Positions 54,624 to 64,000 of a stretch of 64,000 nucleotides of DNA are shown here, in pieces. Position numbers and translations under genes: made by a program. How positions within the stretch are numbered: the stretch's first letter is position 1; every line of letters begins with the position of its first letter. Source of the DNA: Limnephilus marmoratus (taxonomy: Eukaryota > Arthropoda > Insecta > Trichoptera > Limnephilidae); the NCBI GenBank assembly GCA_917880885.1, contig OU862916.1, positions 47,900,831 through 47,964,830 on the forward strand, read 5' to 3'. The notes under the pieces were generated by a model. The model did not search any database and was not told where the DNA came from. It saw only the letters and a list, made by a program, of their open reading frames with translations.

Positions 54624-55148
54624 ACGAAAGCCTTACCAAATTTTATGATAGGGTTTTTGTGGAGAGTATTTTGCTTTTGAATTTAAGAACAACAAAAAAT
54701 ATTGTTGGACTCCTTTTGAACCACCCATAAATATCCTTGGGAAATATTTAATTGATTTCTACGAAAAGAATAATGCAGGTAGGCATACTTCAAGAGACTT
54801 TGATGGAATTCTCGGAGCAATATTTCAAAGTAATTACAGAACTGAATGTATATTTTTTCGTTTGATTCATTTGAAAACATCTTCAAGAAATGCGATGTGT
54901 ATTGTTCTAAAAATGGGTCACGAAATAAATATTTTTCTCATAAAGCCGAGGGATATTGCAATATTGTTATTTATCAATAAATCAAAGGACCTATAGAAAT
55001 CGAAAATCTCTTTCATTTTTCAGTGTCATTACGAATTCTATAAAAATCTTACTTATTTTCCACCATTTATTTTGTGTGTGGGTCTTGTAAATTTACGAAA
55101 AACTTTTTTTTTCTGACGACTTATACTCCTTGACAGAACTGTAAGTTT
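54624..55148. other. Unassigned AT-rich sequence
   Basis: No recognised feature. Confidence 0.4.
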
Positions 55149-55149
55149 C

Positions 55150-55288
55150 TTTTTGTTGTTTGTTTTTGGGGTGTTATGCCGTGTTACGCTACCTCCTCCT
55201 TTAGCCAACATTTCGGACAGCGTTACAGTGTCCATCATCAGGGCAGATGTGTGACACGGCATAACACCCCAAAAACAAACAACAAAAA
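55150..55288. repeat. Perfect 35-bp inverted repeat around a hammerhead-like motif
   Basis: Arms 55150-55184 and 55254-55288 (ACACGGCATAACACCCC...) are exact complements. Read on minus, the 69-base centre has CTGATGA, a closable GGACACTGTAACGCTGTCC stem, and GAAATG. It is related to 30795-30995. Confidence 0.85.
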
Positions 55289-57415
55289 TACTTTTGGCCG
55301 TGAAAATCTAAAATCATATCTGTAAGTTTCTTGGCTATTAACAGCCTTACTAAAAAACCCAGTGAAAATTTTATTCAATTGACAAACGGCCGCAGATGTG
55401 AAAACATTACTAATTAAAAAATTGTTCATGGGAAAAATTCACGTGGTTTACACGGCCTGAGGGGGTAGTTTATCTCTGTTTTATTAATGAGGTCGGAACG
55501 AAATCCAAAGTATTTTGAATGTTCCATATATTTCTTATTTTTGAAGGTGTCGTAAAAACAAATACCATTTATGAAAACTAGATAAAATTACCTTTTAGAT
55601 TTGTGTATTTGAAATATACTTTAGTTTTCAAAAACTGCCGTATTTTAAGATTCAAACTCGGAAAAAAATTGAAAAAAATTTCCTCCCACAACATTTTTGA
55701 CCAAAATGTAGAGAAATTTAAATAAAATCAAAATTTAAAAAATACAGTCCTTTTATGTAATAAATTTGGAAGGAAACTATCACCTCACTTTTTCGTCGTG
55801 TATACAATAAAAAAAGAATAAAAAAATTCAAAGTTTTTTTTAATGCCAAAAAATAACTTAGAAATAATACCGAAATTTAAAACAGATTTCTTGCATCTCT
55901 AAAGACGTTAATTTTTTTGTTACGTTTACGAACACATGTATTAGATTTTAATATTATAAAAAATTATCACTTTTAAGAAATTCTCTTAAAATAAAGATCT
56001 TAAAATGAAAATTTTATCTTTTAAGTAACCTATAAAATATATTTTGACAGTTCAACTTTGAAAGTACGGCGTTTGTACAATAACTCGATTAAACTGATGT
56101 AAACCACACAAATAACATGGTAAATATATCAATTATGTGAACAAAAGGGTAAATTCGTCACTACAATAGAAATTATTAAGCAAAATCACAAACTTTTCGA
56201 TATCCCGCCATAAAACACACCGAGCTGTTTTGTCATCGCGGGCTGTCGCGGGCCGAAGAACTAATGCATAGGCGCGCCAATAATGCCCCTTGCGGAGAAA
56301 AATTAAAACAACATTGTTTCCTAGTAAATTAAAACCATATACAATGTTGTCAAATCTTCAATGCGTTTTAACAGCGTGACCACGTAAGAAACGTTATTGG
56401 TAATAAAACGTGTTTTATTGTATACGAGATTTATTTATGTTGCAATAACACAGTTAATCGGTCGCGCTGTGGTTTTTTTTAGTAAGGCTGCTAGTGTTTA
56501 GTGTTTTGCATGTATGTTAGTGTTTTTTATGTAATGCTTCTAACTCGAATTTATAAATGTTATCCTCGATCCAGGCTATTAGTCCTAGTGCGGTAAATTT
56601 TTAATGTTAAAAAAAAAAACGATAACATAATGTACGGTGTTCGATAACATAATGTTGGGATTGGTTAGGTATTGCATTCGCAGACTTGGTGGGTAGCATA
56701 TGTCAAAATCCTGAAATTATCCCTACCTAATCTTTCCATACTAAATGTCATCATGAAAATATGCAATTGTGGCAAGAAAAAGTACTCAACTTTGGAGAGG
56801 TGACAGTGTAAATTAACTTCTCAGATAGGGCGCATGTATTATAACCTCTTTCTATAAGAATATTACGATTTATAAATTTAAGTATAACGTTGTGAAGTGT
56901 ATACAACAACCTGGAGATCAGTGAGGCCCATCTGCAACGGTGAGTGCTGTTTTCCTTTATCCAATCTGGGCTTATCTAATTTTCCAGATGCTCAGATCTG
57001 ACCATCGACAGACACTATCCATCAGGTTTGCGAGAGTATGCATATCGTCCCGTATAACTTGGCGAGCAACGTAGTTTCGGGACTGATCCTTCAGGGTGTT
57101 GCATAGAGCTTTGCTCTGCAGCACTTAACCGCCAACTTACAGTGGAGTCGCAGTTTCGCAACACCATACGGTGAGAAATTATAAATAAATAGTAAAGTTC
57201 ATCAACCACCACCGATTGATTGCTCTGGATCCACTGGTCTCCGATAGACAACCGGCATTGAAAAGAAGTCTTAATCTCTCTGGTTTCACGTAAAAACGAA
57301 ACGAATTAATAACAAGAATAGACTGTTCGAACATTTCCGAAAGATTTTATAGAACTTTTAGAATATTCAAAATACAAATGCATGTACTACGCATGTTGCG
57401 CATTTTTCGCTAATT
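55289..57415. other. Long unassigned stretch
   Basis: AT-rich. A GC-richer block at 56195-56290 and one at 56990-57250 have no recognised motif. Confidence 0.4.
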
Positions 57416-57417
57416 GT

Positions 57418-57850
57418 AACGGACGTATCAGCGTCGCCACAAGACTATAAAAAAGTACCGGGTTTTTAGTGCACGAACAGGATGGTGGTGATGGAACAAA
57501 TAATAATACTGACCTCCCGTGCACCCAGTGCCTGATGCGTGAAGGACACTGGATGTGCTTAATCCTCTGCCTGATCCTGGCGCCTGGCGGTTGCCAAAGT
57601 AGGGCCGGCTCTTCTGGAGGAGTGTTGGCACCAGGACTGAAGACAGGCAGAGGTCGGCGGGGGAGGCAGCTGAGTGATAATAAATTTCCCAGTAGGAATA
57701 ATAACACGAGTTGACTGTAGAGAAGAACTAACTTTATTTAGAAAATACGCGCCCTTTTATACCCTAATCTGGGCAAAAAGGTGATCACATGGTACATTTA
57801 TGGGGTGGGGGGTTGGACCTCGCCCGTAAGTATAAATACGCCGACTTTCT
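57418..57850 (-). mobile_element. LTR-like promoter region
   Basis: Minus strand: GGTATAAAAGGGCGCG (TATA box, ~57760) is followed by AATAAAGTTAG (~57735). A GC-rich stretch then ends CGTCCGTTACA at 57418, the kind of TG...CA end seen in Ty3/Gypsy LTRs. No target duplication or primer site was found, so limits are tentative. Confidence 0.4.
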
Positions 57851-58105
57851 TGTCGCACTTCATTTTGCTTGTGTCGCTCAAGAAAGTGGTCGATTAAAAT
57901 CATTATTTAATAATAATTCTATAGGTTATAACATAGTTTTTTATAAAGTATTTCTTAATTCTAACATGTATGTACGGGTATTCTTTACCCGTAGATTTTT
58001 AGTTTAATGAATTTAGGAACAATTTTGGAAATGTTTACCATTTGTTGGTAGGTATTTGAGTTTAATTTAAGTTTGCAAAGTGATGTGAAGAAGTTAGTAT
58101 TTTCC

Positions 58106-58947
58106 CCAGGTTCCTCGTAAGACTGGCTACCGAAACCGGTTTGTCTCGTCGTCTTACGAGGTTCCTGGATTTTTAAAATGGAAAAAGACTGTTTTTTGAT
58201 CGGAATTTTTCTAAGTACAAAATTTGTGCGCAAAAGCATATAGCGTTGGCAGTTTAAGAGTCACAAGGTTGATTTATGGCTCTATGGATGCCCCGTAGGA
58301 CTCTGCACTGAAATGTCTTAGTTTCAGTGTCCTACGGGGTGTTTAAACGAAGTTATATTAAAATATGGTGTATTTTTGACTAATATGACGGCCCTTAATA
58401 GGGACACCCAAATTGGTGTTTTGGCTTTGTAGCCGGAAAAATAGCCCTGAAGGCGATGAAATAATAAGTTTAGGATGTCTCCTGGTGGCAACTTGGTAAC
58501 CAAGTTTTTACTTGTGTCACCAGGGCATCTGTGTATTAAGAAAAAGACATTTAAAATTGAAAAAATGTGTTTTGAAAAAGATCGTTGCTGGCGGCACGGT
58601 ATTATTGAACTTCGTGGCCAGGACGAAAAAAGGCCCTACAAAGGGCCATAATTAAAATAGAGAGCAGCCCGCTTGGCGGAGCTGCCGCCTCCTGCAGAGC
58701 CATAACAGCAGAGCGGCAAGGGAGGGAAGGCAAATGGCCCTTTTTAGGGCCTTAGCCTGAGGCTGGAAATTAAGGCCCTCAAAGGGGTCTTAATTAAAAT
58801 AAAAAAGGAGGCTAGTCAGCCTGGTTGCCTTTGGAGGCGTAAATAAGCATAAATAAAGTATTAATTGTTAAAATTATTAAAATTATAGAATTCTAGAATG
58901 TCTCCCGGTGCAAACTTGGCACACAAGCTTTATTTGGTTGCACCGGG
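58106..58947. other. Array of GC-rich hairpins in AT-rich linkers, non-coding
   Basis: Four long hairpins: 58106-58168 (CCAGG-TT-CCTCGTAAGAC and complement), 58291-58339 (CCCCGTAGGAC, inner ACTGAAA stem), 58481-58524 (CCTGGTG, inner AACTTGGT stem) and 58904-58947 (CCCGGTGCAA). Between 58390 and 58835 many shorter stems occur: 58392, 58404, 58423, 58444, 58632-58647 (GGCCCT-ACAA-AGGGCC), 58664-58685, 58736-58751 and 58770-58792. No open frame of note crosses it. The family is unknown to me. Confidence 0.75.
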
Positions 58948-59043
58948 GCATTGTACATAAGCAAAACATATAAGATTAAAAATTAAGAAATGAGGGAGAG
59001 CAACACGTCCGTTACACTAATAATATAAAGTTTTTTGGCTAAA

Positions 59044-59714
59044 ATGCAGATCCTGCCAATGTCTGGGAATTTAAGAAAAATGCACTTTTTAGATGAGAAA
59101 AGTGTGGAGAAGATGAATAAAAAATAAATTAAGGCGCGCTCGGCAAAATTGAGGGAGATACAACCGTTCAAAGTATTTAAAATTTCACTTCGCGAACTAA
59201 TATTATGACAGTCCGTTCGCCATTTTTTCACTGTTTATGTTGGTATCCCAGACCTAATACAAACCTAGATACGATTGTAGCCGACTTCGTGGGGTAAAGG
59301 ATAAGGCGCGTAATTATTAAAAACAGAATTAATAGTAAGCCAGAATCACAAACCATGTTACACAAACCTGGCGTTGCCGCTAAACTACTTGAAAACTGGG
59401 ATGTTTTTCTTGCCTTGACGCGAGTAGGCGTTATAAAGGGGCACTTTCTTTCGTATCACAAACCATGTTTAGCTGTCTAGCTGTTGTTTGCATCAGGTCA
59501 GGGATACCAACATAATAGTGACAATTGATAAAATGGCGGGCGGGCGGGCTGTCAATAACAGTTCGCGAAGTGAAATTTTAAATACTTTGAACGGTTGTAT
59601 CTCCCTCAATTTTGCCGAGCGCGCCTTAATTTATTTTTTATTCATCTTGTCCACACTTTTCTCATCTAAAAAGTGTCTTTTTATTAAATTCCCAGACATT
59701 GGCAGGATCTGCAT
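59044..59714. repeat. Inverted repeat, ~215-bp arms, 230-base spacer
   Basis: Arms 59044-59259 and 59490-59714 are about 88-90% complementary (ATGCAGATCCTGCCAATGTC with GACATTGGCAGGATCTGCAT). The spacer has TCACAAACCATGTT twice (59345, 59456). Probably a foldback-type element; no transposase. Confidence 0.85.
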
Positions 59715-59734
59715 TCCTCCCAGTTTTTTTATAT

Positions 59735-60122
59735 GAATATCGTACAAGAGCCCTTAACTGCTGTTAGACTGTGAGACCATGTTAGACTATGGCATCCCCA
59801 ATCGGGGTAGGTTGTGAGGCTGAAGATAGAGGCTGGGGAGGAGAAGGAGATGGAAAAGAGGAAGGTGGGAAGTGCCTGGCTATTCAGATCTGGTCACCAA
59901 ACACGGCTGAAGCCATTTCAAGCAACGTTTCAATTCTGAATAAGGCGATATTGAGAATATCTTTCACTCTGGAACGTGCCGAAAATATACTAAATATTAT
60001 TTTTAATTAATTGGTTGTGAAATATCACAAATTAATCAAATGAAATTTATTTACGCACATCAGGTTCGAACCTGCGACCTTCGGATTGTGAGTCAAGAGT
60101 CTTACCTCGGGATCACGGAGGC
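59735..60122 (-). mobile_element. SINE-B, nearly full-length
   Basis: The tRNA head is at the right end (minus GCCTCCGTGATCCCGAGGTA; B box as CAGGTTCGAACCTGCG), and the body is at the left. The 3' tail has lost its long poly(A). The head's A box is partly changed. Confidence 0.88.
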
Positions 60123-60440
60123 GTCTGAGGCAGTATTGGCAAATATCTGTTTCGCAGTGACTTCCAAGGATATCACCGAAGAAAGTCTATACGCACCAAT
60201 ACACCCAATCCTTAGTAGATATTCTTCGAATCCACTCTAATATCGAAACCTACTTTTGTTTTATCTAGTTTTTTGTGTTCATATCCGATGATGATGAAAT
60301 GAAATTTTTACGGAAAAAGTTTGACGGTACTGTTTTATTTGTGTCACGTTAACCCAGAAGTGCAAAATCTTGCAATCAATGATTCTCCATTAAAAAAATC
60401 TGATGAGGTGACTTTGAGGTTGCCAATAGAAAAATTGTCA
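60123..60440. other. Unassigned sequence
   Basis: No recognised feature. Confidence 0.4.
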
Positions 60441-60444
60441 AACA

Positions 60445-61595
60445 TGTGGCGGTTACTTAACCCGCCCCGTGAAATTTACCGCTGCGCCACTGGGCCTCCA
60501 CAGAATTCGCTGGAAGCCCACACAACGAACTACCTACCTACGGCCGATACTGCATCTACCTACAGCGGAACGATAATTCCGCCACCTGCGCGAAAGAGCT
60601 AGAACGTCTGGCTGTACCAAACAAGTGCCCGCAGAAAGTTCGAGCGATTTCTCACCTTTGCGTGAGTTCATCGCATTACCTACCGCGAGACTAATTACTT
60701 GCCACGAGTATATAAGCCGCGCTCGCTTGCTCGGAGCCAGTCAGTACTTACTTTCCGTTCATCGGCCGAGCAAACACATCGAGCAGTGCAGTAACTCTTA
60801 TCGTGCCTGCGCCCGGCACGGGCCTCGCGCAGTCAACAGTGAACACCATTTATCCAGCGTGACCCAGGAACATTCCAGCACCTTCGAGGCACTTCTCCAA
60901 CTCGATATGAGATGGCAATCAACATCCTGCAACGAGCAGCAACAACAACCGGCAACGCGCCATCATCCAGCATCCTGCAACGAGCAGCAACCAGCACCTG
61001 GCAACGCGCCAGCATCCTCATCGCCTCTCAAGGTTCCTTCCTTATGAAACAATACATGATTATTACTTCAATGGCGTCAGCCAGAGATGAAAAACCTACT
61101 GCGGAGTGACATAGACCGTCCTTTGGGATGGTCCGATGCTCTGTAGGGAACCCGCTTGCACAGCGCGGGTGTAAACTGTGCGCCCTAAAGTTTAAGTTTA
61201 GACTTACGGAATTCAATACTTCGTTTGTGTGAAAGCACTATGAAACAATACATGATTATTACTTCCTGCGTCACGTGTGTGCTCCGACTCAAAGGACACA
61301 TAGCCGCCATATCCCGTCAACACGACGTCGATCGACCGCCTGGACCAAGGTCACGTCTACACCGCCATGGTGTAGGGCAACACGCCGGCTTCCTGAAGAC
61401 CTGTGATCTTCACCGCCGTAGTATCCTGACCTTCATCTTCACATCATCGCGCAGCAGCATCACTACTGTCACTCCGCTCCCGCTCCGCATCGACCTCCGC
61501 TACGTAGCCACAATAAAGACTGACTCACACATCGACTGACGCCTTTTATTTCTCGTCCCGGCTCTACCGATACGGACCGCTCCCTCAAACATAAT
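60445..61595 (+). mobile_element. LTR-like promoter region, possibly a solo LTR
   Basis: GC-rich. AGTATATAAGCCGCGC (TATA box at ~60709) is followed by GGAGCCAGTCAGTACTT (initiator-like), and AATAAAGACTGACTC lies at ~61511. This order fits U3-R-U5 on the + strand. Exact ends and target duplication are unresolved. The 140-residue open frame at 60625-61047 is Gln/Ser/Ala-rich from repeats and is not a convincing protein. Confidence 0.45.
60917..61018. repeat. ~48-bp tandem duplication
   Basis: CATCCTGCAACGAGCAGCAA with CGGCAACGCGCCATCAT, then CATCCTGCAACGAGCAGCAA with TGGCAACGCGCCAGCAT. In addition, ATGAAACAATACATGATTAT occurs at about 61044 and 61240. Confidence 0.85.
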
Positions 61596-61599
61596 AATT

Positions 61600-62230
61600 A
61601 TTCCGTCGACAAATTCACAGGGAATAGCATCCAGATGTAGGTAAACCGGTTACAAACAGATGCTTTGCAGGTAGAGGTATGGTTTGTGATGAACCGTAAT
61701 CAGCTTAGTCCGACTTTATTTTAGATTCACGTATTAAGTAAGAAAAACTTTGAAAAGCGATTTGTTTACGCGTTCAATATTTTATTTTGTATTATCAGTA
61801 AAAAATTGAATTTATTTAATTTGCTCATTGTTTATTTTTTAATAAAGAGTGCCTACCGAGAAAATGTATAATTTATTTGTTGGCACGTTCTCATTTTAAA
61901 ATTCTCCAATATCTTTTGCCTTTAGGCAAACACTTTTTTCATTTCTACGAACCCAAATGTAATAAACTTTTTATGTACCTACATAAATGTTTTGGTAGCA
62001 TAATTTTTAAGCTCTGTAAAACAAAATGTTGGAAATTGGTATTTCCCGTTAGAGTTCGAATTTTAAATGACCAGTCCAAGAATTTCTCTTCTTGTAATAA
62101 CAAACTTTTAGTTGGTGTATGATAGATCTACTTCGCGATCACATTTTTGGGTTCTAAAAATACCGCCGTTTACACCAAAGTTCACACGTGTGTGAAAGTA
62201 GATAAACTAACTAACTACTAATAATTACGC
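61600..62230. other. Unassigned AT-rich sequence
   Basis: An open frame at 61877-62122 (+) has no recognisable motif. Confidence 0.4.
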
Positions 62231-62234
62231 CGTT

Positions 62235-62420
62235 GCAAGGATGACGGACCGCCAAACAACTCGGTCTTAGCACACACTCTTTGAATTCACATTCACGTCT
62301 CATACACTATCATATTCTACTCATACTCTTCTATTCTCTGACTCTTGACATGGCCCGACACAAGTATCTCATTTTCTTAATCTTGCCATGTCTTCTTCGG
62401 GCGTTTCCGACTTCTTCTAC
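62235..62420 (-). pseudogene. LINE tail fragment related to 14385-14580
   Basis: The minus strand shares CGGTCCGTC, GGCCATGTCAAGAGTCAGAG and AGAAGACATGGCAAG with the 14165-14590 fragment. Too decayed to translate. Confidence 0.6.
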
Positions 62421-62461
62421 ATTCTATATATTCTTACGAACTTCTATATATTCTTATTTTT

Positions 62462-62505
62462 TTTTACATTTTCTCCATATAGGAGGCCCTGAGAAAAATT
62501 ATTAG
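62462..62505 (-). repeat. Family A tail fragment
   Basis: TTACATTTTCTCCATATAGG, AGGCCCTGAGAAAAATTATT. Confidence 0.6.
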
Positions 62506-62549
62506 ATAAGTGTGTAGGTAAGTGCAGCTATGTATTGTATTAACGCTCA

Positions 62550-62790
62550 ACCAATACTCTTAGTACCGCCGTGGTGTAAGACCACCATTTAAAATTGAAA
62601 CGTTGCTTGAAATGAAATGACCAGACCTGAATAGCCAGATACTTCCCTACCTTGCTCTTTTCCATCTCCTTCCCTTCACCAATACCTTCAGCTTCACGAC
62701 ATACCCCAATTGGGGATGCAATAGACTTACTGGCTCCGGACGGGAGCAGCTGGGACTCTTGTGAATTATTCATATAAAAAAGAGGGAAAA
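62550..62790 (+). mobile_element. SINE-B, headless copy
   Basis: GTGGTGTAAGACCACCATTT, GAATAGCCAGATACTTCCC, CCCCAATTGGGGATGCAATA, GGCTCCGGACGGGAGCAGCT and a degraded tail. Confidence 0.82.
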
Positions 62791-63835
62791 TCAACGCCCG
62801 GGCAAGTCTCACCTTCGTGGTCTTCGAAATGCCTCTGTCACTCCACATTTTTTACATTTTACCCATGGCGTCTTTATACATACAATTAGATGATTTAATT
62901 ATTCACGCATAATATTTTTACAAATCCACATTTTAAAAATAAAACATCAATCTGACTCTTAAATTTTTATTGCCAGGCAAATATATCAAAAAGCACCCAA
63001 AAAGCTTTGTCATCTCCAGTCAACTGTACCTATAAAATCCTTGGAGAAAAACAAAATCAATCGGAGGACCTGATCAAATTGAATTTATTATTCTCGATGT
63101 CCAATAAGAAAAAGGCCGGAGGGTATTTAGAAACCTTTTGCAAATTAAAAAGACAACTTAGCCAATCTAATCTACCACATAATAAAATAAAGAACCTTTT
63201 TCTTTATAAGCTATTGAATAAAGGTTGAACCGAACCTTATAGGCAACCCAACACACTTGCTAAAGCAAGTGAACGATATGATACTATATAGCCTCAGGGT
63301 GATGCCGAGAATTATAGTCCCACATTTTTAAATGCATATATACGAAAATAATATTGGAATAATATGGTGGGTCTGAAATTTCACGACTGCTCATGGTTAG
63401 GATACTCGTGCGGTTAAAGTACAAACTTTGTGTTCAAATCTCGGCCCCGACCATAAATAGTACAAGCAAAGGGTGATACGGCATCGAAGCTTGCTGTTTG
63501 TCTCCGATCTGCAACCAAAATGCACAGACTATCAAAATTAAAAGGTTATAAGGTTATAAGGTAGAAATAAAGGCGGGGGTCGCTAAACGTTATTGAAAAT
63601 TCTAGTAGAATAATTTTAGAAGGACGTTGTGACGATGGCGATGATGACGACTTTTATGCGCGCGGTTTTATATTAGAAATAGGTAACCCATTTCCTTCGT
63701 TTTTATTATCTATGTTATTGGAGTGTTATTCTGTAAGTGTACGTGAAAATCAATGTACATATGTATTTAAATAAATAATATTTAATTTAATTGGAAAAAC
63801 CAATTTTTATAATTTCTGAGGGTTATTATTATTAG
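62791..63835. other. Unassigned sequence
   Basis: An open frame at 63007-63228 (+) is lysine/leucine-rich and unmatched. 63395-63450 has a weak tRNA-like pattern (TGGTTAGGATACTCG, then TGTTCAAATCTC). AGGTTATAAGGTTATAAGG is a small repeat at 63542. Confidence 0.4.
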
Positions 63836-63839
63836 AATT

Positions 63840-64000
63840 TGGGAGGCGGGTATGGGTACCAACGCCCCGGAAATCGGATACATACAACTTTGGATAACCG
63901 ACATCTCTGCAACCCCATGTGGTTCGCTACGATCTGCATGACGGTTCAATATGTTCTTAGATCCTACCGGCTGCGCCAGTTTGTAGTAACTCCGGGGTTT
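63840..64000 (+). repeat. Family A head, runs off right edge
   Basis: GGGAGGCGGGTATGGGTACC, GCCCCGG, TGGATAACCGACATCTCTGC and GTGGTTCGCTACG match the head part of other copies. Confidence 0.75.

Noticed and set aside
57015..57251. 78-residue minus-strand frame as part of the adjacent LTR element
   Set aside because: No Gag or Pol motif and no primer-binding site between it and the LTR-like region.
60625..61047. 140-residue open frame
   Set aside because: It starts inside an LTR-like region, its Gln/Ser/Ala richness comes from a tandem duplication, and no motif is visible.
63007..63228. 73-residue lysine/leucine-rich frame
   Set aside because: No homology I recognise, no promoter or splice context; length is within chance expectation for AT-rich DNA.

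Overview
The window looks like ordinary nuclear DNA of an insect-type genome: AT-rich and packed with interspersed repeats. I found no host protein-coding gene I could name. Every recognisable coding remnant belongs to a transposable element: a BEL/Pao-like gag, RTE-, CR1/Jockey-like and R2/R4-like LINEs, a Penelope-like GIY-YIG domain, two mariner-type transposases, a hAT and a piggyBac. The mix (tRNA-derived SINEs, cecropia-like mariner, Helitron-like elements with microsatellite starts, RTE LINEs with trinucleotide tails) fits a repeat-rich insect, perhaps a beetle or hemipteran. That placement is a guess from family resemblance only.

Layout. 0-10 kb: a BEL/Pao-like gag running off the left edge, Helitron-like copies with very G-rich bodies, and three decayed RTE 3' ends. 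10-18 kb: a 5'-truncated LINE with one homopolymer frameshift, a tandem pair of R2/R4-like 3' ends, and a mariner-type element lacking its catalytic core. 18-31 kb: SINE copies, a segmental duplication carrying a tRNA-headed SINE, a degenerate minisatellite, two large palindromes centred on tRNA T-arm sequence, and a complete Helitron-like copy. 32-43 kb: a solo LTR, a hAT with perfect 8-bp target duplication, a Harbinger-type MITE, a Penelope-like fragment, a Mutator-like MITE nested in another repeat, and a hAT MITE. 44-53 kb: more palindromes, a full-length SINE, a mariner nested in a LINE tail, a piggyBac remnant and a further hAT MITE. 53-64 kb: a TAA-flanked element with an internal minisatellite, a hairpin array with an adjacent inverted repeat (58.1-59.7 kb), LTR-like promoter regions and more SINEs.

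Three families recur. 'SINE-B' is tRNA-derived, about 415 bp, with a head carrying A and B boxes and a poly(A) tail; about 15 copies. 'SINE-C' is tRNA-derived with a shared body. 'Family A' is a repeat of roughly 450-500 bp whose 3' end matches the 3' end of a LINE at 48.75-49.26 kb, so it is probably a non-autonomous partner of that LINE.

The most unusual part is 58.1-58.95 kb, a non-coding stretch of successive GC-rich hairpins in AT-rich linkers. Two of these hairpins are homologous and show a compensatory base-pair change. I cannot assign it to a known element. Positions of decayed repeat ends are approximate, typically within 10-30 bases.
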